NCBI GenBank assembly: GCA_963575745.1
Contig: CAUYUJ010016715.1
Coordinates: 187,501-251,500 of the forward strand
Source of the DNA: Prorocentrum cordatum
Lineage: Eukaryota; Sar; Dinophyceae; Prorocentrales; Prorocentraceae
Direction: 5' to 3'
DNA: 64,000 nucleotides
Numbering within the stretch: the first letter of the stretch is position 1; every line of letters starts with the position of its first letter. The notes under the pieces were generated by a model. It had not been told where the DNA came from. It ran no database searches and worked only from the letters and a program-made list of their open reading frames with translations. Position numbers and translations under genes: made by a program. Positions 53,030 to 62,560 of this stretch are shown here, piece after piece.

Positions 53030-53105
53030 ATTGTTATTGTTGTTGTTGTTGTTGTTGCTGTTGCTGTTGCTGTTGTTGTTGCTGCTGTTGTTGTTGTTGT
53101 TGTTG
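52965..53105. repeat. (TTG)n microsatellite
   Basis: About 45 TTG units with a few TTA and CTG variants. The CAA tracts at unit borders of the macrosatellite (49422-49445, 50826-50886, 51835-51848, 52576-52600) are the same repeat on the other strand. Confidence 0.95.
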
Positions 53106-53204
53106 AAAGTCTGGGCCCAACAAACGCAGTTAGGTAACCCCTCACTTCCACTTGTAATTACAGTGTGCGAGCCCGGCAGGAGCACTTCAATTCTCTTCAA
53201 CAAG

Positions 53205-55135
53205 GTGTCTAGAACTCCGGCCACATTATTCCGCGTCGCACCGCACTCCCTCCTGCCCCGCCCCCCTCCTACCCCTCCACAGCGTTCCCCAGTGGCTCAG
53301 TGGAACCTTCGCTCACTGCCCCCTCCGCCCCTACAATTTGATCCCGCGTCGCACCGCGCCCGCCCCCCCTCCCCTCCACCCGCCCCCCCTTCACCAGCCC
53401 TCCCCCCTGCCCGCCCCGCCCCCCTCCTACCCCTCCCCAACGTTCCCCACTGGCCCAGTGGAACCTCCGCCCAGTGCCCCCCCTCCGCCTCGATCATTTC
53501 ATTCCGCGTCCCACCGCACCCGCCCCTCCCCGTCCCCCTCCCGCCGCTCTCAAGCCCCGCCCCTGCCCACTCTCCTCCCAACCCTTTCTAGCGTGCCCCA
53601 ACAGCCCAATGGAACTTCCGCCCAATGCCCCCTTCCGCCCGACCAGTTTATTCAGCGTCGCACCGCACCCGCCACCCCTCCCCTCACCCCCCTCCCACCC
53701 CTCCCCAGTTCCAGCGGTCCAGTGAAACCTCCGCCCAGTGTCAACTCCGCCCTGACCATGTTATTCCGCGTCGCACCGCACCCCTCCTCCTCCTCCTCCC
53801 CCCCCCCAGCGTCCCCCAGAAGCCCAGTGGAACCTCCGCCCAGCGCCCCCTCCGCCTCGGCCATTTTATACCGCGTCGCACCGCGCCCCCCGCCTCCTCT
53901 CCCCAGCGTTCCCCAGAGGCACAATGGAACCTCCGCCCAGTGCCCCCTCCGCTCCGACAAGTTTATTCCGCGTCGCACCGCGCGCCCCCCCCCTGTCCGC
54001 CCCGCTCCTGCCCCTCCCCAGCGCGCCCCAGAGGCAGTGGAACTTCCGCCCAGCGCCAACTCCGCCCAAATAGATTTATTCCGCGTCGCACCGCAGCCGC
54101 CACTTCCCCGCCACCTCCCCGCCACCCTTCCGCCCCTCCCGCGGCCCCTCTGCCCGCCCCGCCCCCCTCCTACCCCCCCCCACCTCCCCCAGAGGCCCAA
54201 TGGAACCTCCACCCAATGCCCCCCCCTCCACCCCGATTCGTTCATTCCGCGTCGCACCGCGCCCGACCCCCCTCCCAGCCCCCCTCCCGCTTCCCAGCCC
54301 CGCCCCTGCTCGCTCCCCTCCCAACCCTGCCTAGCGTGCCCCAACGGCCCAATTGTTGAATCTCTGCCCAGTGCCCACTCCGTCCCGAAAATGTTATTCC
54401 GCGTCGCACCGCGCCCGCCCCCCCTCTCCCCGCCCGCCCCCCTACCCCTCCCCAGCCTCTGCGGTCCAATGGAACCTCCGCCCAGTGCCAACTCTGCCCC
54501 GACCATTTCATTCCGCGTCGCACCGCGCCCCCCCTCGTCCTCTCCCCAGCGATTCCCAGAGTGAGAATGGAACCTCCGCCCAGCGCCCCCTCCGCCATCG
54601 GCCATTTTATTCCGCGTCGCACCGCACCCCCCTCCTCCTCTCCTCCTCTGCCAACCGTTCCCCAAAGGCACACTGGAATCTCCGCGCAGTGCCCGCTCCG
54701 CCCCAAAATTTTCACTCCGCGTCGCACCGCGCGCCCCCCTGCCCGCCCCCCTCCCGACCCTCCCCAACGTGTCCCAACGGCCCAGTGGAACTTCCGCCCA
54801 ATGCTCCCTCCTCCCCGATCAGTTTATCCAGCGTCATACCGCACCCGCCTCCCCCACCCCTCCCCAGCCCCAGCGGTCCAATGGAACCTCCGCCCAGTGT
54901 CAACTCCGCCCCGACCATTGTATTCCGTGTCGCACCGCACTCCATTCTCCTCTCCCCAGCGTTCTCCGAAGGCCCCGTGGAACCTCCGCCAAGTGCGCCC
55001 TCCGCCTCGGCCATTTTATTCCGCGTCGCACCGCGCCCCCCCCCCGTCCCCGCCCCTCTCCCAACCCTCCCCAGCGTGCCCCAAGGGCCCAATGGAACCT
55101 CCGCCCAGTGCCCCCTCCGCCCCGACTATTCTCTT
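53205..55135 (-). repeat. Satellite array B, about sixteen units, inverse of array A
   Basis: Plus-strand units read CATTTTATTCCGCGTCGCAC, CGCGCCC, CCCCAGCGTTCCCCA, GGCCCAATGGAACCTCCGCC, CAGTGCCCCCTCCGCCCCGA. Unit length 95-160 bases. The left end (TCTAGAACTCCGGCCACATT) is the inverse of the right end of array A. Long Pro/Ser/Arg frames here are not genes. Confidence 0.9.
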
Positions 55136-55920
55136 ACCTTGCGCAGCTGTGCTCTAGAGCTCGGACGACTTTATTATCTTGCGCAGCTGTGTTCTAGAGA
55201 TCGGATCTCTTTATTTTCGTCGTGGTTAGTTCGTTCGTGGTTCGTCCCTGGCCCTGGCCCCGGCCCCCCCCTGGCTCGACCCCTGGGTTGAGGCACCAAC
55301 TCCCCTGGCACGGGAGCACCCGCCCCCCTGGCCCCGGAGCATGTTATTTTCCTCGTAGTTCGTTCGTTCGTGGTTCGTCCATGGCCCTGGCCCCCGCCCC
55401 CCCCTGGCTCGAGCCCTGGGTTGAGGCACCAACTCCCCTGGCCCGGAAGCACCCGCCCCCCTGGCCCCGGAGCCTGTTTTTTTCCTCGTGGTTCGTTCGT
55501 TCGTGGTTCGTCCCTGGCCCTGGCCCCCGCCCCCTTGGCTCGAGCCCTGGGTCGAGGCCCCAACTCCCCTGGCCCCGGAGCACCCGCCCCCCTGGCCCCA
55601 GAGCCGTTTGTTTTCGTCGTGGTTCGTTCGTTCGCGGTTCGTCCCTGGCCCTGGCCCCCCCCCCCCCTGGCTCGAGCCCTGGCCCCGGAGCATCCGCCCC
55701 CCTGGCCCCGGAGCCTTTTATTGGAGCCTTTTATTTTCGTCGTGGTTCGTTCGTTCGTTCCTGGTTCGTCCATGTCCCTGGCCCCCGCTCCCCCTCTGGC
55801 TCATGGGTCGAGGCTCCAGCCCGCCCGGCCCCGGAGCACCACTGCAGCCTTTTATTCTCTTGCACAGCTGTGTTCTAGAGCTCAGACCTCTTTATTTTCG
55901 CTCGTCGTCGTCGTTCGTTC
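55136..55920 (+). repeat. Second tandem array upstream of the LINE (115-150 bp units)
   Basis: Five units of TTATTTTCGTCGTGGTTCGT, TCGTTCGTGGTTCGTCCCTG, GCCCTGGCCCCCGCCC, TGGCTCGAGCCCTGGG, CCTGGCCCCGGAGC, starting near 55205, 55340, 55490, 55610 and 55735. It is bracketed by three copies of TTGCGCAGCTGTGTTCTAGA (55136, 55175, 55858). Each unit carries TTTATT or TTATTTT. It ends 22 bases before the spliced leader of the LINE. Confidence 0.85.
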
Positions 55921-55941
55921 GTCGTTCGTCTTCTCCCCTTC

Positions 55942-55963
55942 TCCGTAGCCATTTTGGCTCAAG
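55942..55963 (+). other. Complete dinoflagellate spliced-leader sequence
   Basis: All 22 bases fit the canonical dinoflagellate leader (T at the variable first position, CCGTAGCCATTTTGGCTC, then AAG). In the cell this sequence is added to mRNAs by trans-splicing, so its presence in genomic DNA marks the 5' end of a reverse-transcribed mRNA or a gene carrying its own leader. Here it lies 149 bases before the ORF1 start of a LINE and is directly followed by an ATG that opens a different frame. Confidence 0.95.
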
Positions 55964-56112
55964 ATGGTTTGTTCCACAGGGGAACTCGTGGATACCGCTA
56001 GTCCGCGGCCAGTGCCAGGGCGTGTCAACCCGACAGTTTTGTTTCATCCTCCGTGTGCCTCCTGCTGCCCGCAGGGGGGTTCTCTCGTCCTCGCGCAAGG
56101 CTCCCTCGCGCC

Positions 56113-57249
56113 ATGTCGCCGCAGGAGGGCTTCTCCTTCAACCCGTGGGTGCGAGGCGACTCGTCGTCGACTTCGCCTGCTGGGTCGTGGACGCCCGTCC
56201 TCGGGAGGCGCCGCAAGAAGGAGCCCTTCACGTTCTGCCAGTGTGGTCACTGGACTTACGATCGTCTTCTTCGTAAGCGTGGCCACTGTGTTGGCTGCGT
56301 GGCCGCGCTTGTGCCCGCCAGTGACACGGCCAAGGCTGGTGAAGCTCCCAGTGCGTGGGGGGAAGGCAGCGTGTCCAAGCCCTCGGGGCTGGCCGCGTCC
56401 CAGCTTGCCTTCATGCAGAAGTTCGCTTCCGACCTTCCGCCCGGCAAGGCCCGTGCCCTCCTTGATGAGTTCGGCGTCCAGAAGCCTGCGCCTCCCGCTC
56501 ACAGGCTCGGTCATGGGAACGAAGTGCAGGTGGCGGAGGGGCGGCGGCGGGCGACGGCCAACAGGCTCCAGTAGGCATTGCAGAATCAGGTTCGTATCCA
56601 GAAGATGCTTGCGGAGGCTGAGCGGAAGGCCGACGACGCTTTTCAGGAGGATCGCATCGCCAAGAAGGAGGTCGAGGAAGCTGCGCGCCGCCTCGCGCAG
56701 CGGGTGCTCCCCCCTGAGGAGCCTTTGGCCAAAAAGTCGGTTGTCCACATTGAGGCTCGATTGGCGGATCCCTCGTCGCTGTCCTTGGACCTGGGTGACG
56801 AGCTCGACCTGTCTGGCGATCTGTACTCCGACGAGGAACGCAAGCAGTTGGAGAACTTCTCCAAGGAATGTGCTGAACGTGCTCGAGTCCTTCTCAGTAC
56901 AGCTTTCTCCCAGGCCCGTGATGAGGCTCAGAAGATCAAGAAGGAGCGGTCTGAGAGGTTCGAGCAGCTCAAGAAGAAGAGGAAGGGTCCAGAGGGGCAG
57001 GCCGCTGCGGCGCCCCCTCCTCCTGGTGATGGCCGTACGTCCGCTCCTGCGGCCGCCGCCGCCGCAGCGCCCAAGGGCGCAGCGGCCGCCGCGGAGCCGC
57101 CGCCCGCGCAGGGTGAGGGTCCCGCCCTCAGAGCCGCCCGCGAGGCCGCTGAGGCGAGGGCAGCGCGGGCCGCCGCGCGGCAGGAGCTTGACGAGGCCGC
57201 CAGGAAGGGAGCTGGGGGGGCCAAAGGAAACGGCGTGCAGGAGTCCTAG
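56113..57249 (+). pseudogene. LINE ORF1 (nucleic-acid-binding, coiled-coil), one in-frame TAG
   Basis: ATG at 56113 starts MSPQEGFSFNPWVRGDS. FCQCGHWTYDRLLRKRGHCV (56230-56290) followed by GC gives a C-x-C ... C-x-x-C cluster, possibly zinc binding. A TAG at 56572-56574 after ANRLQ interrupts, and the same frame resumes at once: QNQVRIQKMLAEAERKADDA, a long charged helix with heptad-like Ala/Leu spacing, then KKERSERFEQLKKKRKG and an Ala/Pro-rich end to TAG at 57247-57249. A CAG-to-TAG change would explain the stop; a readthrough signal is less likely. ORF1 proteins of LINEs coat the RNA; that role here is by analogy. Confidence 0.65.
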
Positions 57250-58010
57250 CAGGAAGGGGCCCCGCTCTTCCCCCAAGACCCTGAAGATCACGTACGGCAA
57301 CATCTCTCAGTGGGGCCCGCAAGCGGAACGTTGGCTAGCAGAGACCTCCGCTGATATCGTGTTTTTCGTCGAGACCCGCACCCTCGGGCCTGGTTTGGCC
57401 AGGATGCTAAAGACTATGCACCGCCTCGGATGGAAGGCGGTGGTTGGTGCTGCTGACGGCACGGACGCTGACTCGCCCTCGGCCGGTGTGGCAGTGTTGG
57501 CCCGTTCGCACCTGGGCCTCTCGAGCCTCACGCTTGAGGCAGATGGTGGTTGGGCCGCGAGTGCGTGCTCACGCCCGTGTGGCGACGCTCCGCCTGAAGC
57601 ATGTGATTGTCACTTTCGTCCCTGTCTACCTCGTATCGGGCGTTGGGCTCAACGGGAAGAATATGCGCATTTTGTCCCAGATCGGGGCTCGTATCAGCCA
57701 GGTCGCTGGACCAGTTGTGCTCATCGGCGACTGGCAGAATGCAGTTGACGACATCGCCAGCGTGGGTCTCCTCAGCAGCCTGGGCCCGTGCGAGATCCCG
57801 TCGGATCTGGCGGTCACGTGCACTGGTGGTAGGGGCGCGGCCAGCAATATCGATTTCGGGCTCGTGAGCTGCGGGTTCCTGCCTGCCGTGAGGTTCGACG
57901 GCATCGACTCGACGGCCCCTTGGAGTACCCACTTGGCCCTGAAGTTCGAGATGATGGCGGAGCCCAGGCAGCTGGAGGGGTTTCGAGTGATGGAGCCCAG
58001 GGCGCTCGAC
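57250..58010 (+). pseudogene. LINE ORF2: APE-type endonuclease domain, frameshifted
   Basis: First part (to about 57545): KITYGNISQWGPQAERWLAE, then DIVFFVETRTLG with the Glu expected for the metal site, then SAGVAVLARSHLGLSSL. After a +1 shift, VIVTFVPVYLVSGVGLNGKN, then VVLIGDWQNAVDD (G-D-x-N motif), ASNIDFGLVSCGF (S-x-I-D) and PWSTHLALKF (final His). This enzyme nicks the target DNA for reverse transcription. It follows the ORF1 stop with no ATG of its own in view, so ORF2 would need reinitiation, frameshift or an earlier start; the same frame is open back to 55964. Confidence 0.65.
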
Positions 58011-59904
58011 GTCGCGACTGGGACTCGGCAGCGCAGCGTGCCGCAACCTTCATCGATTCCAAGTCGGCACGTTTCAAGTCGAATCTCCCGATTGCGCAGG
58101 TGGACAGTGAGCAGCGCGACTCCCTTCAGGCGGCCATGAGCCTGGGCCGCTCTCTTTCTGTCTGGGCATGCGCCTTAGAGTTTGCCACTTGCGCAAGAAA
58201 AAGGGATTCCCGAGAGTGGGTGGCCCCATTATGTTGGCAGGTGCCAGGCCCCAAGCACTCCGAAGGGCCTCCGCTCGCCGACAGGCATGCTCGTTTTTGG
58301 CAGCCCCTGGCTTCCCAGCTGGTTTTTCTGAAGCGTCTGGTCGACCCAAATGCGGACCCGGAGGAGCCCATTGAGCCTCTTCCCTCTGTCTCGGCTCAGT
58401 TTTGGAGACAGGTCCGTGCTCTCGAGGCCCTCGTTCCGCCCGAGGCCCTCGACCCCTCTGATGCCGTGGAGGCTGTTGTGCTCTCGAGGTGGATCGATAG
58501 GCTTCGGCGCCTCCGCGAGCTCACTGCTGAGTCTTTGGAGCAGTGCTGTGAGGAGGCGGGGGCCAAAGGCAAGAGAGCTGCCGCTGTTGCTGCTAATGCG
58601 GCTCGCAGTCGGTGGAAGGTTTGGTCAGGCGAAGCTCTTCAGAAGTCTGCGGCCCCTGCCCACAGGCTCCTCAAGGAACCGATGGGGCCCCGAGAGGAGC
58701 CAATTTTTAGAGGCCATCCTGCTGTGCAACCCTCGGAGCTTTTGGAGGTGGAGGGTGAAGTCTGGCATCAGATCTGGAGCTCCCGCAGCAGGCCTGAGGC
58801 CCTCTCTGCCCTTGCCTCGTGGCGGCGAGCGGCTCTCCAGTCTGAGCCGATGGCCCCCCTCGCTGCTGACCAGGTGAGGGCGGCCATGATGTCGGTGCCC
58901 GACAGGCGGGGTCGGGGTTTGGACGGTCTGCCCCCTCGCCTGGTCAAGGATGGTCCTCCAGAGAGTCTCGCAGCGCTTGCAGCAATTCTAAACGGATATG
59001 GAGTCGCATGCAGCTGTGCCTTTTCAAGAGCTGTTCAACAAAAAATTGCCTCCTGGATAAGGGGGGTGGAGGCTTGAGGCCCATCGCTCTTCTGAATTTC
59101 TGCTATGTCTTACTGTGCCGAATTCGCAAGCCCATGATCGGTGCGTGGGACAAGGATTGCCACGGGCCGTGGGACAAAACGGTCGGCGGCTCAGTTGAGC
59201 ACGCGGGCTGGATCGATGAGCTGGAGGGGGAGTTGGCGGTGTTGGGAGGTTTCAGTGTGGCGGGAGGCTTGCTTGATATGGACAATGTGTATGATCTCGT
59301 CTACCTGCCCGACCGAGCAACCGCGGCCCAGGATCTGGGCTACCCTCATCGCCTCCTCGTCATTGCCCTGGACGTGCATTTTGGGCCTCGCATCCTCACC
59401 CTCCAGAAGGTGGTCCATCCTGGCCTGTTGCCTGGAGGAGGCATCCTTGCAGGGTGCGGCCAGACTGTCTCCCTGGCCAGGGCGTTTTTGCACGAGCCTC
59501 CTGGGCGTGCCTCGTCTCAGGGCCACGGGCTGCATCTTCGCGAGTGGATTGATGATGTAGATTTGCACGTTGTAGGCGCGGAGCATTCCATTCGTATCGC
59601 CTTCCCTGTTGTACTCCGCGCGTTGTTGGAGGGCCTCAGGCGTAGGCGCTGCGCACTCTCTGTCAAGAAGTGCGCCCTCATGGCCTCCTCCGCTGCCGTG
59701 CGCTCAAGGTTAAATGCCTGGGCCCAAGAGGCTGGGGGCGAGGCGGCCAGTCTCTCTTCGGTTCTTTCGTCCAGGGACCTGGGCCATGACACGACTTTTG
59801 GCGCTGTCCGCTTTGTGAAGGTCCGCCGACACCGCCTGGCCAAGGGCAGGCGTGCCGCTTTAAAAAATCGCTGGGTTTGTCAAGACGAGACCGAAGGCTA
59901 CTAA
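58010..59904 (+). pseudogene. LINE ORF2: linker and reverse transcriptase
   Basis: After a second shift near 58010, one frame runs to 59077: an Ala/Arg-rich linker, then MSVPDRRGRGLDGLPPRLVK, the G-x-D-G-x-P block before the fingers. A third shift near 59040 leads to GGGLRPIALLNFCYVLLCRI (finger motif), GGLLDMDNVYDLVYL (motif A with catalytic Asp), PGGGILAGCGQTVSLARAFL (motif B) and REWIDDVDLHVVG (motif C, WIDD in place of the usual Y-x-D-D), then SVKKCALMASSAAVRSRL. The catalytic aspartates are present; the frame breaks are what disable it. The LINE RT would copy RNA at the nicked target. Confidence 0.7.
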
Positions 59905-60281
59905 GCTCTATTTTACGAACAGTTTCCCAAAAGCTGCTTGGGCCCCCGAGGTTCACGGCCTAGCCCCCTCCACCCTGAGGCAGCTCAGGGGCCAAGCTTG
60001 CTTGGGCAGTAAGTGCCCCCAGCGCGGCTCTTGTGCGACCACTGCCATCAAGATGTCTTTCGGGGCTGGGCGGGGCCCGTGGATCCAGTATATACGCAAG
60101 CTGATCGGAGCCTGGTTTTGCCCTGTTTTCTAACCCCAGCCCCGCCGAGCGTATCCGTGGGCGCTGGAATGAGTCCATCGACCGCGTCGGCAAGGGTTGG
60201 TCGTGGGTCCGAGGGCCCCTGGGGGCTTGCCAGGCGCCCCTGGCCTCCCTGGGGTGGGAATGCCCTACCCTCGATTCCCAA
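59905..60281 (+). pseudogene. LINE ORF2: connection region, out of frame
   Basis: A different frame continues the protein: LYFTNSFPKAAWAPEVHGLA then PSTLRQLRGQACLG (59910-60008), and later GRWNESIDRVGKGWSWVRGP (60150-60225). At least one shift on each side. It links the RT thumb to the Cys-rich and RNase H part. Confidence 0.5.
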
Positions 60282-61523
60282 GTGGAGCCTGGAGGCCCTG
60301 AACGTTTAAAGTGGGAGCTGATTGACCGGGGCGCGGCGCCTCCGACAAGGCTCTTAGATGCTCTTGAGTCCACTATAGAGGCGCGCGCCTGGGTCCAGGC
60401 CTCCAAGCATATGGACGGGGCGGGTGGTGAGTGCGGGGTTTGGTACCAGCATGTGGCCTCTTTAGCAGAGAGGCTTGACATGAGTGACCAGCCAGCTCTT
60501 GCCAGTATGGTCCGCCTCGTAGCCTGTGGGGGCTTCTGGGCAGAATCCCGTCGTTTCGCGGCGGGTTTTAGGTCTGATGACCTTTGCCAACGGTGCAAGA
60601 GCTCCCCTGAAACCAGTGTGCACAGGTTCTGGGAATGTCCTTGCATGTTTTTCTCTCAGGGTTGGGCCTTGAGTGTAGGAGTTGAGCCCCCTTCTAGCTT
60701 TGTGGTTGAGACTAATCATCTCTCTGGGCAGGCTCTGCAGGAGGTCGCGCAGGCCCCCATCTACTGGATCAGGGGCCTGATCCCCCTGCCCTGGTTGGAG
60801 CGCCCTCCCCCTCCTGACGAGCGCTGTCTTGAGTGGATCCGAGTCCAGGCCTGGCCCCTCCCTGGCGGCGTGTCTGCCGCTGACGGATCGGGGGGCCAGC
60901 ATGGGAAGCAACCTCTGCTTCGACGGGTGGCCTGGGGCTTTGCTCGTCTGGCCTCCCTGAGCCCCCTCTCGTGGGACTCGCGTTGCACTGGCCTGGTGGA
61001 CAGCCCAAAGCAGACGGTGCCTCGGGCCGGGCTGTTGGGTCTCATTGAAGTGCTTAGGGCTGTCCGCCAGGATGAGGAGCTTCCTATTCTCTCGGATCGC
61101 ATCAATCATGTGGGAGCCTACGTCCGTGGCAGGCATCATTGCTTCAAGCTCGAGAATGCTGACCTCTGGTATGAGTTCTGGAGGCTCGCGGACGCCAGAC
61201 CCGCTCCGCTCACCCTCTCTCACGTTCCCTCCCACCTTGCCGAGGATGCGGGCAGGCTGGCGCGTTTCGGCGCCTCCGTCCAAGCTGGAGGTGTGCACTT
61301 GAACGCGGTGGCGGACGGCCTCGCAGACGCTCGAGCCGCGCGCGCCCAGATGCCCATGTCGGTCGCCGATCGGGCGTACAGTTTTCTCAAGGAGGCCGTA
61401 GCGATTCTGCGTCGCAGTGCCTCTTTTGCAATCGCCGCCGCCGCTGTGCCAAAGGATCCAGTGAGGCTGGTGGCCCCACCTCGCCTCTCTCGGGTTCATA
61501 GGCGCGTCGCAGCAATTAGCTAG
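60282..61523 (+). pseudogene. LINE ORF2: Cys-His linker and RNase H domain (Glu lost)
   Basis: A 413-codon open frame. DDLCQRCKSSPETSVHRFWE then CP (60580-60640) is a C-x-x-C ... H ... C cluster. SAADGSGGQHG (about 60880) is the first Asp of RNase H, followed by RRVAWGFA. QTVPRAGLLGLIEVL (about 61012) stands where the family has R-A-E-L; the catalytic Glu reads Gly (GGG). ILSDRINHV supplies the next Asp, then SHVPSHLAED and HLNAVADGLADARA close the fold. The single Glu loss would inactivate RNase H. Ends in TAG at 61521-61523. Confidence 0.7.
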
Positions 61524-61542
61524 GCAAAAGGCAGCTCCAACC

Positions 61543-62051
61543 ATGTCTGGCGTGAGTTTCCTCGGGGTTGGAGCTGCACTTTGTGTGGCAGACTCGTGTT
61601 TCGGACGCAGAGCTGTGTCCTGCCCAGGCTTCGTTCCAAGTGCCTGGCTCTTTCAAGTTCCCTTGCATCGTTGCCTGCGGCGCCCTCTCGCGTGGCGGTT
61701 CGCCTTCCTCGAGGGTTTGAATACTTGCCACCTTTCGATGGGCAACTCTTCCGTTTTATGGGCTGGCCCGACCCCCCCGCTCGTTTTGAGGGGCAGGGTT
61801 GGAGAGGTCATCCCCTCCACGGCTCTCATTCTCTTTGGCAGAAGGGCGGTTTTGTTTTCTGCGGTGTCTGTGGGAGGTATGCCGAGGGCACACCCAAGCT
61901 ACTGACGCAGGAGTGCGAGTGTGCTCGTTTTGGGCGTTTCTCCCTCACCGAGGCCCAGTATACTGCCATAGTGGGAGTACGGAAGAGGCTGCCCCCCCGC
62001 AGAGGAACTAAGGAGTGGGGCCCAAGGCCCGAGTTTCTCGACCATACTTGA
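61543..62051 (+). pseudogene. LINE ORF2: C-terminal Cys/His domain
   Basis: After another frame change, 61581-62051 reads PRGFEYLPPFDGQLFRFMGW, GHPLHGSHSLWQKGGFVFCG then VCGRYAEGTPKLLTQECECA, ending KEWGPRPEFLDHT and TGA. The H-x-x-H-x-L-W ... F-C-x-x-C pattern is a putative zinc-binding end domain usual for this LINE type. Function unknown. Confidence 0.55.
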
Positions 62052-62145
62052 GGTCGTCTGTTTTTCCTGTCTGTTAGCCCTTGTGCCCCTGGCGCTGGAG
62101 TCTAGCAGGGCAGCTGCATCTAGCAAACAAGTCTTCTTCCCAGCT

Positions 62146-62368
62146 ACAGAAGGAAACTCCAAGGAGGCGAAAGCCTCCTGTCCCTCGCAGCTACTTCGTG
62201 CAAGAGCCAGGGCACGCGTGCCACTTGTTTGCGTTTGTCGTTTGTTCGTCGTTCGTCGTTCGTCCTCCCCCCTGGCCACAGAAGGAAACTCCTGGAGGAA
62301 GGAGGCGAAAGCCTCCTGTCCCTCGCAGCTACTTCGTGCAAGAGCCAGGGCACGCGTGCCATTTGTTG
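62146..62368 (+). repeat. Duplicated 3'-end unit with GNRA-type hairpin
   Basis: Two direct copies about 138 bases apart of ACAGAAGGAAACTCC, GGAGGCGAAAGCCTCC, TGTCCCTCGCAGCTACTTCG, TGCAAGAGCCAGGGCACGCG. GGAGGC-GAAA-GCCTCC (62163-62178 and 62301-62316) forms a six-pair stem with a GAAA loop. Between the copies lies GTTTGTTCGTCGTTCGTCGT, recalling the GTTCGTTCGT motif of the array before the LINE. It probably belongs to the LINE 3' untranslated region. Confidence 0.8.
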
Positions 62369-62424
62369 AACAATGCAGCGGTTGCCGGAGGGGGGAGCGT
62401 TAACAATAGTTATGTATTAGAAAT

Positions 62425-62560
62425 GTGAATTCAACAACAGCACCAGGATCAACAACAACAGCAGCAACAACAACAACGACGGCATCAACAACATCAACAG
62501 CATCAACAGCATCAACAACAACAGCAATAAGAACAGCAGCAACAACAAAAGCAAGGAGGA
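62425..62560. repeat. (CAA)n / (CAG)n microsatellite
   Basis: Imperfect AACAACAGCA and ATCAACAACA runs. The same kind of tract as at macrosatellite unit borders; it may mark the 3' end of the LINE or an independent repeat. Confidence 0.85.

Larger units (their letters stand above)
55942..62400 (+). mobile_element. Near full-length LINE with spliced leader at its 5' end
   Basis: Order: spliced leader, 149-base leader region, ORF1 (zinc-knuckle-like and coiled coil), ORF2 with APE-type endonuclease, reverse transcriptase, Cys-x-x-Cys linker, RNase H and a C-terminal Cys/His domain, then a duplicated 3' hairpin. This matches LINEs repeated in dinoflagellate genomes. At least four frameshifts, one in-frame stop and a lost RNase H residue make this copy defective. 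Target-site duplications and a 3' tail were not found, so the right limit is approximate. Confidence 0.8.

Noticed and set aside
52752-53591. 279-codon ORF with a long leucine run
   Set aside because: The Leu run is a (TTG)n microsatellite and the rest is satellite.
53338-55291. 408- and 312-codon plus-strand ORFs
   Set aside because: Translations of satellite array B, the inverse of array A.
55964-57249. N-terminal two thirds of the 594-codon frame that starts right after the spliced leader
   Set aside because: Arg/Ser/Pro-rich shadow of LINE ORF1, which is in another frame. Only the part after about 57250 (endonuclease) is real.
56044-57303. 419-codon minus-strand ORF opposite LINE ORF1
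   Set aside because: Antisense shadow; no recognisable domain, while the plus strand has the coiled coil and Cys cluster.
60462-61544. 360-codon minus-strand ORF opposite the LINE RNase H
   Set aside because: Antisense shadow of a domain whose motifs are clear on the plus strand.
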